A stretch of 64,000 nt of DNA from Candidatus Binatus sp. (GCF_030646925.1 NZ_JAUSKL010000063.1:1-64000); one strand, 5' to 3'. Numbered from the stretch's first letter, positions 38,164 through 47,203 are shown. Numbers and translations: made by a program. The notes: a model not told the origin generated them from the sequence alone.

Positions 38164-38757
38164 TCAGTCGCGCGGTGGGACGGATACGTAGCGATTGCCG
38201 CGCTCGTGAAATCGCCATCGTTTGGCGGCCCACACTCCCGCGTAATCGACGTTGATCCGTGCCGAGCGGCCGATCGCCTTGACGCGATAATCCGAATGCT
38301 CGAGGAACAGTTCATCACCGCACAGATCGCGGCCGTAATCATCGCCGGTGATTGCCAATGCCTGCGTCAGTTTCCCCGGTCCATTGGTCAGTTCGCGCGA
38401 GATGACTGCTTTCTGCCGCCGATACGCCATCAATTCGAGGCCACGCGTCGGCTCGAGCGCGCGAATCAGCACTGCGTGCGGATCTCCTTCTGACGCGACT
38501 ACCAGGTTCATCGCCCAACTAATTCCGTAGAGCCGAAACACGTAAGCGTGGCCCGGCGGACCGTACATTGCGGCGGTGCGCCGAGTGCGGCCTCGCGAAC
38601 TGTGCGCCGCGAGATCGCGGGGGCCGCGATACGCCTCGGATTCGACGATGCGGCCTGCGGTTTCGCCGTCGGGCGTCCGATGCACCAAAATTTTACCGAT
38701 GCACTCGCGCGCGACGACCAGCACCGATCGAGCGTAAAAGTCGCGCGTCACTTTCAT
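38164..38757 (-). CDS. 3-methyladenine DNA glycosylase (Mpg/AAG family)
   Basis: A 197-residue DNA-repair glycosylase that removes alkylated purines. The start is MKVTRDFYARSVLVVARECI, followed by IVESEAYRGPRDLAAHSSRGRT with the catalytic Glu in SEAY and the AAHS segment. MYGPPGHAYVFRLYGISWAMN and ELTNGPGKLTQALAI are both signatures of the AAG family. ATG 38757 is set by the family N-terminus; the open frame upstream runs antiparallel through the MFS gene. It is 23 nt from the MFS gene and in the same direction. Confidence 0.93.
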   Translation of the reverse strand: MKVTRDFYARSVLVVARECIGKILVHRTPDGETAGRIVESEAYRGPRDLAAHSSRGRTRRTAAMYGPPGHAYVFRLYGISWAMNLVVASEGDPHAVLIRALEPTRGLELMAYRRQKAVISRELTNGPGKLTQALAITGDDYGRDLCGDELFLEHSDYRVKAIGRSARINVDYAGVWAAKRWRFHERGNRYVSVPPRD

Positions 38758-38780
38758 CGGTAAAAATAAATGCCGGGTCC

Positions 38781-40040
38781 TTAAATTCGAGCGGGCGAGG
38801 CGGCGGAAGCGGCTCCGGCGGCGAGGCGCGAACGCTCTTCGTCGAGCGGCAAACAGGCGAGAATCGCAAGTGCGCAGACTACCGAAACTCCGATGAAGGC
38901 GATGATCGCGAACGAGTAGCTGCCGGTCACGTCGAAAATTAGTCCCATGACAATCGGCCCCGTCGCGAAACCGACGGTCGCAAAAATCCCGGTGATTCCC
39001 ATGATCGAGCCGAGCCGGCGCACGCCGAGCGACTCGACGATCACCAGGGGCATCAGCACGCCGGTGGCGCCTAACGCGAGACCGAAGAAGGCGACGAAGG
39101 CGCCGAGCGCAATTGAGTGCGACGCCGCGAGCATCAGGAACATCCCGGCGATCCACGCGACGAAAAGTCCGGCGAGAGTATGTTTCGCGCCAAGCCGATC
39201 GACCAGCGGACCGATCGCGAGCGTGCCAATCGTGACGAACACGAAGAACACGCCGAACACCTTGGCCGAAACTAGCGGCGTGTAGCCGAGGCCGATCAGG
39301 TAGGCAACGAAGTGTGCCAGGACACCGGTGCTCGCGACCGCCGACAGGAACTGCGCCACCCCGATCAGCCATAGCGAGCGGGTGTGAAACGCCTCGCTCA
39401 GTTCGAGTCCGGGAACTTCGGGCATCGCGCTCACTTCCGACGGGTCGGGGATTCGCGGCTGGTCGTCAGGATGAGTTCGTACGGCGATCAGCAGGAATGG
39501 CACCGCGACGATTATCATCGGCAGGCCCAGCATGAAGTAGCCGGTGCGCCATCCACCGTATGCGATCGCGTAACTCGCCAGCACGCTCATCGCGGTGCCG
39601 CCGAGTGACGCGCCCGAATAGGTGATACCGAGCGCGGTGCCGCGCCGTCCGCCGAACCAGTTGGCGACCACCAGCGAAGTGGGAATCACGGTGGAAGCGG
39701 TGATACCGACGCCGACCACGATGTTGATCAGGATGAACTGCGCGAACGAATTCGCGAGGCTGAGACTCATCAGGCCGAGCGCGACGGTCATTACGCCGCC
39801 GACCATAATTTTGCGCGCGTCGATTCTATCGAGCATCCAGCCGACGATCGGACCGCTCGCGCCGGCCGCGAGCGCCGCCGCACCGCCGAGCATCGAGACT
39901 CTCGCGCGGCTCCATCCGTAGGCCTTGATCAGCGCCGGGAGAAAGACGGCGGCGGCGTTCACCGAGCCGCCCCATACCATGAACATCGTGACGAAGAGCG
40001 CCGCGACGACGTACCATCCCTGTTTTTCGCGTTGCGACAT
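38781..40040 (-). CDS. MFS transporter (OFA/monocarboxylate-type)
   Basis: A 419-residue permease with twelve hydrophobic segments. The MFS loop 2-3 motif appears as GPIVGWMLDRIDARKIM, and the symmetric one as GPLVDRLGAKHTLAGLF. The early WGGSVNAAAVFLPALIKAYGWS stretch and the loop sequence resemble oxalate/formate or monocarboxylate transporters. The substrate is unknown. The start is ATG 40040; a GTG precedes it directly. Probably co-transcribed with mpg. Confidence 0.85.
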   Translation of the reverse strand: MSQREKQGWYVVAALFVTMFMVWGGSVNAAAVFLPALIKAYGWSRARVSMLGGAAALAAGASGPIVGWMLDRIDARKIMVGGVMTVALGLMSLSLANSFAQFILINIVVGVGITASTVIPTSLVVANWFGGRRGTALGITYSGASLGGTAMSVLASYAIAYGGWRTGYFMLGLPMIIVAVPFLLIAVRTHPDDQPRIPDPSEVSAMPEVPGLELSEAFHTRSLWLIGVAQFLSAVASTGVLAHFVAYLIGLGYTPLVSAKVFGVFFVFVTIGTLAIGPLVDRLGAKHTLAGLFVAWIAGMFLMLAASHSIALGAFVAFFGLALGATGVLMPLVIVESLGVRRLGSIMGITGIFATVGFATGPIVMGLIFDVTGSYSFAIIAFIGVSVVCALAILACLPLDEERSRLAAGAASAASPARI

Positions 40041-40220
40041 CACGCACAGACCTCAAAAATCGGCGAGCAATAGTCAATCCAGCAGCAGAACGTCCCGGCA
40101 ACTATTTCATAGATCAGGAAGCAGATCGAAATGGCGGATTTGGCGAGGCGAGCAGTGTTACGTCGCGAGCGGGATCGCGATTTGACAGTGCTGCGATTTC
40201 GCATCTAGACTTGAGCGAGA

Positions 40221-40295
40221 GCGGGTGTAATTCAGTGGTAGAATGCTAGCTTCCCAAGCTAGATGTCGCGGGTTCGACCCCCGCCGCCCGCTCCA
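40221..40295 (+). tRNA. tRNA-Gly (anticodon CCC)
   Basis: A 75-nt sequence: acceptor GCGGGTG/CGCCCGC, D arm ATTC...GAAT, anticodon stem CTAGC/GCTAG around TTCCCAA, T arm with GGTTCGACCCC, discriminator T and an encoded CCA. The anticodon CCC assigns glycine. Confidence 0.95.
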
Positions 40296-40351
40296 AATCC
40301 CAATCGTCGATAATAAGGAAAAGATCGCTCGATTTGAGTGATCGCGTCTGC

Positions 40352-40372
40352 TGTGATTACTTCGTAATCACA
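40352..40372. promoter_or_regulatory. Perfect 9-bp inverted repeat upstream of the AbrB/MazE-like gene
   Basis: TGTGATTAC-TTC-GTAATCACA lies 20 bp before the ATG at 40393 and just before AAGGGTGA. A dyad here is the expected place for autoregulation by a MazE/AbrB-type dimer. It could also be a hairpin in the leader RNA. Confidence 0.6.
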
Positions 40373-40392
40373 AAGGGTGAATGGTTCAAGCC

Positions 40393-40698
40393 ATGAAAGC
40401 ACGTATTGTGCGTATCGGTAACTCCCGAGGTGTCCGTCTGCCGAAGCCGCTGATTGTGGAGGCCGGCCTCTCAGAGGATGTTGAGCTCTCCGCGCGGAAT
40501 GGCGCGATCGTCATCTCTCGCGCGTCACGTCCCCGAGCCGGTTGGCGCGACGCGGCACGGCGCGTCCGTGAGACCGACGGCGATCGACTGCTCGATGAGC
40601 CTACCCGGACCCGCTTCGACGATGAGGAGTGGGAATGGTATGGGCGCGAATATCGAGGCTCTTCTGCGGTTCACATGTCGAGCGGCAGCTCGAGATAA
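40393..40698 (+). CDS. MazE/AbrB-family DNA-binding protein without a toxin partner
   Basis: A 101-residue protein. The SpoVT/AbrB swapped-hairpin domain is clear: MKARIVRIGNSRGVRLPKPL, ELSARNGAIVISR. It is followed by an acidic antitoxin-like tail, RFDDEEWEWYG. MazE relatives often end near EEWEW with mazF overlapping the stop. Here translation continues 15 residues into sequence that overlaps the 3' end of the GST gene, and no MazF frame follows. This suggests an orphan antitoxin or stand-alone regulator. The ATG at 40393 matches the domain start; ATG 40381 is an alternative. Confidence 0.75.
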   Translation: MKARIVRIGNSRGVRLPKPLIVEAGLSEDVELSARNGAIVISRASRPRAGWRDAARRVRETDGDRLLDEPTRTRFDDEEWEWYGREYRGSSAVHMSSGSSR

Positions 40699-41450
40699 TT
40701 CTGATAGATGAAATCGCGATGCGCCAGTAATTCCGGCGCGAGTGCGGCGCGCACGACCGGGTCGGTGCAGTGATAGCCGCGGCGGAATCCGGGCGCCATC
40801 TTGCACACCTCGTCGGGCAGCGGATCGATCAGCGCCGCGAATGCTGCCCAGTAAATATCCAGCGCCGACAGCGCGTCGCCGACCAGAAAGCGCGAGCCGC
40901 GCGATTGCTGATTCTTCAACTGGGCGCTGAGCCGTTCGACGATCGCGGCGACGCGGCGCGGCGCCGCTTCGGCGAGAATCGCGTCGTAGCCGTATTTTTG
41001 GCCGAGAAACTCCGACGGCTTGCGCGCTTGCTCCGGCGCCTTGGGACTGGTCAGGGTGGCGTGAATGAGCATCAGGCGCCGCTGCCAGCCGAAGCCGTTC
41101 TCACCGCATAGCTCGTTGCTGAGACCGAACATCAGCACGCGATCGTCGATCGGGTCAGGAATCAGCGGCGGATTCGGCGCGAGCCGCTCGCAAAGATAAA
41201 GTTGATCGATCCAGAGGCTGCGCGGCCGCTCGTCCTCGAACACAAACGCGGGCGCGGTGGTTTGCGCGGTCCATTTGAGCAGCGCGAGATTATCGCCGGC
41301 GAGTTCCTGGCGCACTCTCACATACGGAATTTTCTTGACGTAGAGGATTCCCTTGGCGGCTTCGCTCCACGGGCCCGGCACTCCGGGTGACAGGACCACG
41401 CGGAGCCCGCGCATCGCGATTGCCTCTTCGACTTCGACGTAACTGGCCAT
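40671..41450 (-). CDS. Glutathione S-transferase-like protein
   Basis: A 259-residue protein with a thioredoxin-like N-terminal half (GPWSEAAKGILYVKKIPYVRV, TAPAFVFEDERP) and an all-helical C-terminal half with LVGDALSALDIYWAA, matching the GST N-cap region. The active-site residue is not obvious, so catalysis is uncertain. It overlaps the AbrB-like gene tail to tail by 28 nt. A second, clearer GST lies upstream in the same direction. Confidence 0.75.
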   Translation of the reverse strand: MASYVEVEEAIAMRGLRVVLSPGVPGPWSEAAKGILYVKKIPYVRVRQELAGDNLALLKWTAQTTAPAFVFEDERPRSLWIDQLYLCERLAPNPPLIPDPIDDRVLMFGLSNELCGENGFGWQRRLMLIHATLTSPKAPEQARKPSEFLGQKYGYDAILAEAAPRRVAAIVERLSAQLKNQQSRGSRFLVGDALSALDIYWAAFAALIDPLPDEVCKMAPGFRRGYHCTDPVVRAALAPELLAHRDFIYQNYLELPLDM

Positions 41451-41560
41451 GATTTATCTCCCGACGAACGTCCCTGCTCGATCGCCGCGGCGCGATCGGC
41501 GACGATGCCGCCGATCGCGCGCCTCATTTCGTATCGTGGACGCACCGCATCGCGGCGTGC

Positions 41561-42166
41561 TTACGGCAGTTTGCGCACCTTCGCGTTGGCTTCGCGGCCG
41601 AGGCATTTCTGCAGCCACGCCTGCGCCGTCGGCGTCGCCGATTGATCGAGCCGAATCATCGCCGCCCAGCTCAGGACCGACGCAACGTTCAAATCCGCGA
41701 TCGTGAAACTGTTGCCGAGCAGGTACTCGCGCCCTTGCAGCGATTGGTCGAGCACCTTGAACGGCGCCTTCAGGGCTTCGACCGCCGCCAGCGCCGCATT
41801 CTCATCGCGCTTGTCGGGCGGGTTCATGACCCGATTGCGCAGAATCGACATCAGATGCGGTTCGGCCTCGGTCATCCCGAAAAAGCTCCACTTGTAGGCG
41901 GCGGCGTGGCCTGCGAGATCCGACGGCCAGAGCGAATTCTTGCCGTACTTTTCGGCGAGGTAGAGATTGATCGCCATCGATTCCCACACGACGATGCCGT
42001 CGTCCTCGAGCACCGGGACGTGGCCGTTGGGATTGCGCTTCAGATTGTCCGCCGACTTGGCCTCGGCAGGCGCGACCGGAACGTGATCGTACTTGACGCC
42101 GAGTTCTTCGAGCGCCCAGAGCGAACGGGCCGCGCGCGACTTCGAACTTCCATAGAGTGTGGTCAT
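41561..42166 (-). CDS. Glutathione S-transferase
   Basis: A 201-residue GST. The N-terminal domain has TLYGSSKSRAARSLWALEEL with the Ser/Arg active-site pair, NGHVPVLEDDGIVVWES (cis-Pro and ES glutathione motif) and AINLYLAEKYG. The C-terminal domain has FTIADLNVASVLSW, the N-capping box. It would conjugate glutathione to electrophiles. gshB is in the same window (2290-3249). ATG 42166. Confidence 0.92.
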   Translation of the reverse strand: MTTLYGSSKSRAARSLWALEELGVKYDHVPVAPAEAKSADNLKRNPNGHVPVLEDDGIVVWESMAINLYLAEKYGKNSLWPSDLAGHAAAYKWSFFGMTEAEPHLMSILRNRVMNPPDKRDENAALAAVEALKAPFKVLDQSLQGREYLLGNSFTIADLNVASVLSWAAMIRLDQSATPTAQAWLQKCLGREANAKVRKLP

Positions 42167-42191
42167 AGTGAAATCATTCCTCCGTTGGTCA

Positions 42192-42221
42192 GCTAGTTGT
42201 AGTACGGCTAGTTGTAGTACG
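42192..42221. repeat. Perfect 2 x 15-bp tandem repeat
   Basis: GCTAGTTGTAGTACG is repeated twice without a gap, 26 bp upstream of the GST start, in the region between the divergent GST and YceI genes. It could be a small duplication or a paired binding site. Confidence 0.7.
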
Positions 42222-42330
42222 AACTCGATGCGTTTGCATCTCCGGGAGAACGTAGGAGTCGCGCGGTGAGGAACCGCGGATACGTTACCTGAAAAACGAA
42301 CCGTTACCAGAGCTGATGGAGGGAACAGAC

Positions 42331-42927
42331 TTGAAGCACTCGATTACCCGGACCTTGTTTGCGGCGGTCATTTCGATCGCGATTCCGATCCTCGCGCAGG
42401 CCGACACGTGGCAGATCGATCCGATGCATACCAGCGTCGAATTCACCGTTCGCCACATGATGATCTCGAACGTCAAAGGTACTTTCGAAAAAACTTCGGG
42501 CACGATCACCACCGCCGGCGAAGTTCCTGCGACGGTCGTGATCGACGCGACGATTGAAGCGGCATCGATTAACACGCGGGTCGAGAAGCGCGACGGTCAT
42601 CTGAAGTCGCCGGAATTTTTCGACGTCGCGAAGTTCCCCTCGATCACGTTCAAGTCCACCAGGATCGAGCAGGCGGGAACGGCGAAATGGAAAGTGACCG
42701 GCAATCTGACCCTGCACGGCGTAACCAAGGAAGTCATACTCGACGTCGATGGGCCAACCGCACCGGTCAAGGATCCGTTCGGCAACATGCGATCGGGCGC
42801 ATCGGCGACGAGCAAGATCGATCGGCGAGACTTCGGGCTGACGTTTAACAAGGCGCTCGAAACGGGTGGCGTACTGGTCGGCGATGAAGTCGCGATTTCG
42901 ATCGACGTCGAGGCGATCAAGAAGTAG
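42331..42927 (+). CDS. Periplasmic YceI-family protein
   Basis: A 198-residue lipocalin-like YceI protein. The signal peptide is KHSITRTLFAAVISIAIPIL ending AQA. The mature chain begins DTWQIDPMHTSVEFTVRHMM and has SINTRVEKRDGHLKSPEFF and NLTLHGVTKEV, the YceI hallmarks. These proteins bind isoprenoid lipids in the periplasm. The start is taken as TTG 42331, six bases after GGAGGGA, because it begins the signal peptide; the ATG at 42316 would precede the ribosome site. Confidence 0.92.
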   Translation: MKHSITRTLFAAVISIAIPILAQADTWQIDPMHTSVEFTVRHMMISNVKGTFEKTSGTITTAGEVPATVVIDATIEAASINTRVEKRDGHLKSPEFFDVAKFPSITFKSTRIEQAGTAKWKVTGNLTLHGVTKEVILDVDGPTAPVKDPFGNMRSGASATSKIDRRDFGLTFNKALETGGVLVGDEVAISIDVEAIKK

Positions 42928-42939
42928 CCGGCAGCGAGC

Positions 42940-45360
42940 CTAGCGGCGGGAGCCCGCATTGCCGGAAGAGCTGGCGTCGTCGGGCGTCGCGGACTGGTCA
43001 GACGATCCGGTGGTGGCGCTGGCAGCGTAGCGGGCCGACGACTGCGGCGAGCCTTGGACGATCACGACGCATCGCTTGCCGTCGGAGAACGCGTCGCGCG
43101 CCATGCCTAGCCGGTCGGCGAGATTGCTCGCGACGATCACCATGCCGGGTGTCTGCTTTGCCAACTGCGCGGCGGTGGGCGCGGTCAACACGTCGGTCGG
43201 GACGCGGCGGCCGAGCGCGCGGCTGGCGTCGCGAATCAGATCGAGCAACTGCGAGTCCTCGGCGTGATCGCTATGACCGGGCATCACGACGGCGTGGAGA
43301 TTGGCCTTCTTGCGCTGGGCCACGCGCAACGCGAGGTCGAGCGCGGCGCGGCCGTCGGGGCCATGATCGATCACTGCGAACACGCGTTCGAGCGGACGCT
43401 GGCCACCGTGGATCAGCACCGCGACGTGCACCGGCAGCGACCGTATCTTGTCGAGAATTTCACGCACGACGCCGCCCATAAAATCGGAGCCGAAGACGCT
43501 GCGATGAGACCCGAGCAGCAGCCATCCGATTTGCGGCTCGCGCGCGAAGGCCAGGATGTCGCTAGCGGGATCGTTGCTCCACACCGCCTGCGGCGTGATC
43601 GTGCTGCCGCGCGCGAGCGCGAGATCGAGCGCCGCGGCGAGCGCGAGCGAGCGGGGCGGGACGCGTTGCTCGGCTTCGCGCAGCCCTGAGCGCACGCCGC
43701 CCGGCGGAATTTTCACCAGCGCGAGCACCCGCGGCGGCGGCGCATCATGCGGCGTCGCCGCCAGCGCCAATTCGACCAGATCGGGCACGCCCTCCGGATT
43801 CGATACCGGCACCAGGATCGCGCTGCGCTCGGTGCCGACCAGGATCGGTCGTGGCATCGCAGTTTGTCGAACGACAGCGGGCTCGAGCTGACGAATCGGG
43901 ACTTGCGGCGCGCTGGCCAGTTCGAGCGCTGGAACGCCGGCTTCCTCGGGAATCGCCTCGGCCTCCGGTTCCATGCGGCGCGTGATGAAATGCAGGATCG
44001 GCGTGGTCGCGAAGGTCGTCACCAGCGCCATGATCACCAGCATCGCGAACAGCGTTGGCGAGATGACTTTCATCTCGAGCCCGATATTCAGTACGATCAG
44101 TTCCATCAGGCCGCGCGTGTTCATCAACACGCCGAGTGCGCTCGAGTCGCGCCAGTTGAGTCCGGTGAAGCGCGCCGCGATCGCGCTGCCGCCGAATTTT
44201 CCGATCGACGCGACTGCCACGATCAGCGCGCAGATTCCCCATTCCTCGAGGCCGCTTACGAGGCCGATCTGGGTGCGCAGTCCGGTGTAGGCGAAAAACG
44301 CCGGCAGCAGCAGCACGATCACGATGTCTTCGAGGCGGTCGGTGAGATCGCGCGCCATCCCGCTGTCATGCGGAATCACTGCGCCGAGTGCGAATGCGCC
44401 GAACACGGCGTGGATGCCGATCATCTCGGTGGCCGACGCCGACAGCAGCAGCGCGACGAACACCGAGGCCATCACGCCTTGCGTCAGCCGTCCGCGATTG
44501 CCGTAGAGCAGCGACAGGCGAACCATCCCGGGCCGCACCAGCAGCACCATCACCGCGATAAACGCGAGCGCCATCCCGATCGTCATCAGCGCGCCGCTGG
44601 CTTGCGCACGCGCGACGCTCACGACGAATGCGAGCAGGCACCACGCCGTGACGTCATCGACGGCGGCGCAGGTCAGAGCAATCGCGCCCATGCGGGTCTT
44701 GTGGATGCCGCGATCGGTGAGGATGCGCGCGAGCACCGGAAACGCCGTCACCGACATCGAGACGCCGAGGAACAGCGAGAAGCAGGTGAACGGCACGTCG
44801 CTGGTCGAGAGCCGCGGATAAAGTATCAGAGCGATCGCGGCGCCGAGCAGAAATGGCGCGATGATGCTCGCGTGGGAAATCGCGACCGTCGTATGTCCGC
44901 GTTTGCGGAGCAGCGCCGGGTCGAGCTCGAGGCCGACCAGGAACATGTAGAGAATGACGCCGACCTGCGACAGCATATTGAGAAACGGCGCAACGCCGGC
45001 CGGGAATACATACGCAGAAACGCCCGGCGCGATGCGGCCGAGCAGCGACGGTCCGAGCAGGATCCCGGCGATAATTTCGCCGATCACGGGCGGCTGATGC
45101 ACGCTGCGAAAAATCGAGCCCAACACGCGCGCGGTCGCGATCACGACGATCAGAGCAATCAGGAAATGGAGCAGATCGCCGGTGATGGCGCGCGATGCGG
45201 CGGAGCCGAAAATCGCGGCGGTCGCGGGCGCAGGAGCGGCCAGCGTGTCGCCGAGCGATCGAATCGGCAGGTAAATCAGGATCAACGCGACGAGCATCGC
45301 GGTGTAAGCCGCGGCCGCCTTCAATCCTGCGGGCGTAATTCGAGGCTGCGATTCAGCCAT
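42940..45360 (-). CDS. CPA2-type cation/proton antiporter with stress-protein-like C-terminus
   Basis: An 806-residue membrane protein. The first 460 residues hold about twelve helices of the Kef/NhaA-like antiporter: GEIIAGILLGPSLLG, VGLELDPALLRKRG, SVTAFPVLARIL, AAVDDVTAWCLLA (the Asp-Asp pair that suggests electrogenic exchange) and VLMNTRGLMELIVLNIGL. After a Pro/Glu-rich linker, residues about 515-770 read as two UspA-like domains. The pair with the CBS gene upstream suggests an ion-homeostasis unit. Which cation is moved (Na+ or K+) cannot be read. Confidence 0.88.
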   Translation of the reverse strand: MAESQPRITPAGLKAAAAYTAMLVALILIYLPIRSLGDTLAAPAPATAAIFGSAASRAITGDLLHFLIALIVVIATARVLGSIFRSVHQPPVIGEIIAGILLGPSLLGRIAPGVSAYVFPAGVAPFLNMLSQVGVILYMFLVGLELDPALLRKRGHTTVAISHASIIAPFLLGAAIALILYPRLSTSDVPFTCFSLFLGVSMSVTAFPVLARILTDRGIHKTRMGAIALTCAAVDDVTAWCLLAFVVSVARAQASGALMTIGMALAFIAVMVLLVRPGMVRLSLLYGNRGRLTQGVMASVFVALLLSASATEMIGIHAVFGAFALGAVIPHDSGMARDLTDRLEDIVIVLLLPAFFAYTGLRTQIGLVSGLEEWGICALIVAVASIGKFGGSAIAARFTGLNWRDSSALGVLMNTRGLMELIVLNIGLEMKVISPTLFAMLVIMALVTTFATTPILHFITRRMEPEAEAIPEEAGVPALELASAPQVPIRQLEPAVVRQTAMPRPILVGTERSAILVPVSNPEGVPDLVELALAATPHDAPPPRVLALVKIPPGGVRSGLREAEQRVPPRSLALAAALDLALARGSTITPQAVWSNDPASDILAFAREPQIGWLLLGSHRSVFGSDFMGGVVREILDKIRSLPVHVAVLIHGGQRPLERVFAVIDHGPDGRAALDLALRVAQRKKANLHAVVMPGHSDHAEDSQLLDLIRDASRALGRRVPTDVLTAPTAAQLAKQTPGMVIVASNLADRLGMARDAFSDGKRCVVIVQGSPQSSARYAASATTGSSDQSATPDDASSSGNAGSRR

Positions 45361-45429
45361 CGCTTAAAACCTAGCAGAGCGGCGCCGTTATGCGGAGAGC
45401 CGCGGAATCGACGATAAAATCGAAACGGA

Positions 45430-45999
45430 CTACGGCGATTTTCTCTTGCGCGACGACGGCTTCGCCGCGCGCGGCGCCCGCGCGATTGCCCCCGCCAGCA
45501 CCGCATCGGGCGCCGAGGGCGACGCGCCGTTCGAGGCGGCCGATACGCGCTGCCGGCAGATCGCCGTGATGGTCGCAGCAATCTCGCTCGCGTGGGAGCC
45601 GTTTTTCGAAGCGGTCGCGCGATCGACGCGCGCCGCGTTGACGATGTCGCTGAGCGATACGATTCCGGCGACGCGGTCGCCGTCATCGATCACTGGGATG
45701 CGATGGACCTCGTACACGCGCATCAGGCGATGAACCATCGCGAGATTGTCGGTGGCGGCGCAGGTGATCACCTTGGGCGACATCGCGAGCCGAATCGGAA
45801 TTTCCGCGAGCGGCCGGCCTTGCAGGTACGACGCCATGCAGATGTCGCGATCGGTGACGAGACCGATCAGTTTCTTTTCATCATCGACGACAGGAACGCC
45901 GCCGCAATCGTGATCCCACATGATCCGCGCCGCCGAGTTGAGCGAATCATGGATCGTGCAGAACATTACGTCGCGGGTCATCAAATCGGCCACGTTCAT
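45430..45999 (-). CDS. CBS-domain protein
   Basis: A 189-residue protein with tandem CBS domains: MNVADLMTRDVMFCTIHDSL with GLVTDRDICMA, then AMSPKVITCAATDNL with GIVSLSDIVNAA. Such pairs bind adenine nucleotides and sense energy charge. The C-terminal 60 residues are Ala/Ser/Arg-rich and likely disordered, ending SSRKRKSP. It is in the same direction as the antiporter, 69 bp upstream, and may regulate or share an operon with it. Confidence 0.88.
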   Translation of the reverse strand: MNVADLMTRDVMFCTIHDSLNSAARIMWDHDCGGVPVVDDEKKLIGLVTDRDICMASYLQGRPLAEIPIRLAMSPKVITCAATDNLAMVHRLMRVYEVHRIPVIDDGDRVAGIVSLSDIVNAARVDRATASKNGSHASEIAATITAICRQRVSAASNGASPSAPDAVLAGAIARAPRAAKPSSRKRKSP

Positions 46000-46092
46000 T
46001 TGGTACTCCTCAATGTGTAAAACTGCGTGAACATCGAAAACGTGGCGGCGCCGCGCGCAGGGAAAAATCGCGGATGGCCGTACAAATCGAGT

Positions 46093-46560
46093 TCACTTCC
46101 AGGTGGTAAACGGGTTCTTGATCAGGTTCGCGTTAAAATATCTCGGGTCGTCGCTGACTTCGCGATCGATCCAATCCGGCAGTTGCACTTTTTGATCCGC
46201 GTCCTTGAGCTCGACTTCCGCAGTAGTCAGTCCGCGATTCACGCCCGCAAATTCATCGACCTCCCAGGTATTGCCCGCGAACGGAATCCGGTAGCGAGTC
46301 TTTTCGATCAGCGGCTTTTCGCACAGATTATCGAGCAGCTCGGTCGCGTCCTTGAACGGGATTTCGTATTCGTACTCGGGGCGGCTGATACCGACGTTCA
46401 TGCCCTTGATAGTGAGGAAGCCCTGGTCGGCCACCGTCCTCACGCGCACCGTGCGTTCCTTCACCGTGCTGAGATAACCCTGGCGGATCGTTTTGCCGGG
46501 ACCGAGTTCGCTCCACTTTTGCGGATGAACCAGAAACTTGCGTTCGATTTCTTTAGCCAT
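46093..46560 (-). CDS. CYTH-domain protein (inorganic triphosphatase/thiamine-triphosphatase type)
   Basis: A 155-residue single CYTH domain. The signature EIERKFLV is at residues 4-11, followed by RQGYLSTVKERTVRVRTV, FLTIKGMN, EYEYEIPF, the KTRYRIPF strand and TWEVDEFAG. The alternating charged residues line a tunnel that binds triphosphates with Mg2+. Members of this size hydrolyse tripolyphosphate or nucleoside triphosphates. The upstream same-direction gene (46595-47203) may be functionally paired. Confidence 0.9.
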   Translation of the reverse strand: MAKEIERKFLVHPQKWSELGPGKTIRQGYLSTVKERTVRVRTVADQGFLTIKGMNVGISRPEYEYEIPFKDATELLDNLCEKPLIEKTRYRIPFAGNTWEVDEFAGVNRGLTTAEVELKDADQKVQLPDWIDREVSDDPRYFNANLIKNPFTTWK

Positions 46561-46594
46561 GACTGCTTGCAGGCTCGAAGGCTATTCGCGCCGC

Positions 46595-47203
46595 TCAATC
46601 GCGCGACGCCGCCGACATCCCGATCATCGCCTTCAGATGGCGGATGTAATTAACGTTGGACTGTGCGCTCAATCCCAGCCGGGCGATCACCGAATCAGCC
46701 GCCGCCGGATCTTCGGCTTCGACCTGTATCGTTTCCGAGACCGCGCCGCCTTCGATTTTGAGAATCGCAAACTCCGCGCTGCAGTTCGCCAGCTTGTAAC
46801 CGTAGCGCTGCTTGCTCACGTTGGCCGCCGCGAGATTGCGATTCGTCGCCACCACCTCGCGGATCAGTTCGTCGCGGGTGTATGCGGTCTTCGCGAGCGC
46901 GGGCGGCGCAATTTCGAGCGCCGGCAGAATCGTTTCGACGATTGCGCGCGCCTCGAGCGGGAAGCCAGCCTTGAGCGCCGGACGCCATCGCTCGAGCTGG
47001 CCCTGCTGTGCCATCAACAGCTTGATATCGAGCAGCGCGTCGCGAATTTTCACGTTCGCGGTGTCAGTCAATCTCGACAATATATAAGTCTCAATACTCT
47101 CGCGCGGCGCTGATGGCTGAGCCATCTTATCGAGGAGCGCGCGCAGATCGTTCAGATTGTCGCCCCAGATGCGGAACTCGAACCGTGCTTGTTGATCTGC
47201 CAT
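46595..47203 (-). CDS. Uncharacterised CYTH-like protein
   Basis: A 202-residue protein starting MADQQARFEFRIWGDNLNDL and containing ESIETYILSRL, NVKIRDALLDIKLLM and LERWRPALKAGFPLEA. It continues with IVEVVATNRNLAA-like helices and a C-terminal strand pair. The opening FEFRIWG and the VKIRxxLLDIK strand echo the CYTH fold, but the ExExK signature is missing. I read it as a divergent CYTH-related protein of unknown function. It lies 34 bp upstream of the canonical CYTH gene in the same direction, suggesting an operon. Confidence 0.6.
   Translation of the reverse strand: MADQQARFEFRIWGDNLNDLRALLDKMAQPSAPRESIETYILSRLTDTANVKIRDALLDIKLLMAQQGQLERWRPALKAGFPLEARAIVETILPALEIAPPALAKTAYTRDELIREVVATNRNLAAANVSKQRYGYKLANCSAEFAILKIEGGAVSETIQVEAEDPAAADSVIARLGLSAQSNVNYIRHLKAMIGMSAASRD

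Noticed and set aside
40613-40711. A truncated mazF overlapping the antitoxin-like gene
   Set aside because: Other frames over the junction do not resemble the start of MazF (no W-x-V-D-L-x-P-type strand).
43747-45417. Plus-strand open frame of 556 codons opposite the antiporter
   Set aside because: Very Arg/His/Asp-rich shadow with no domain; the antiporter frame shows clear helices.
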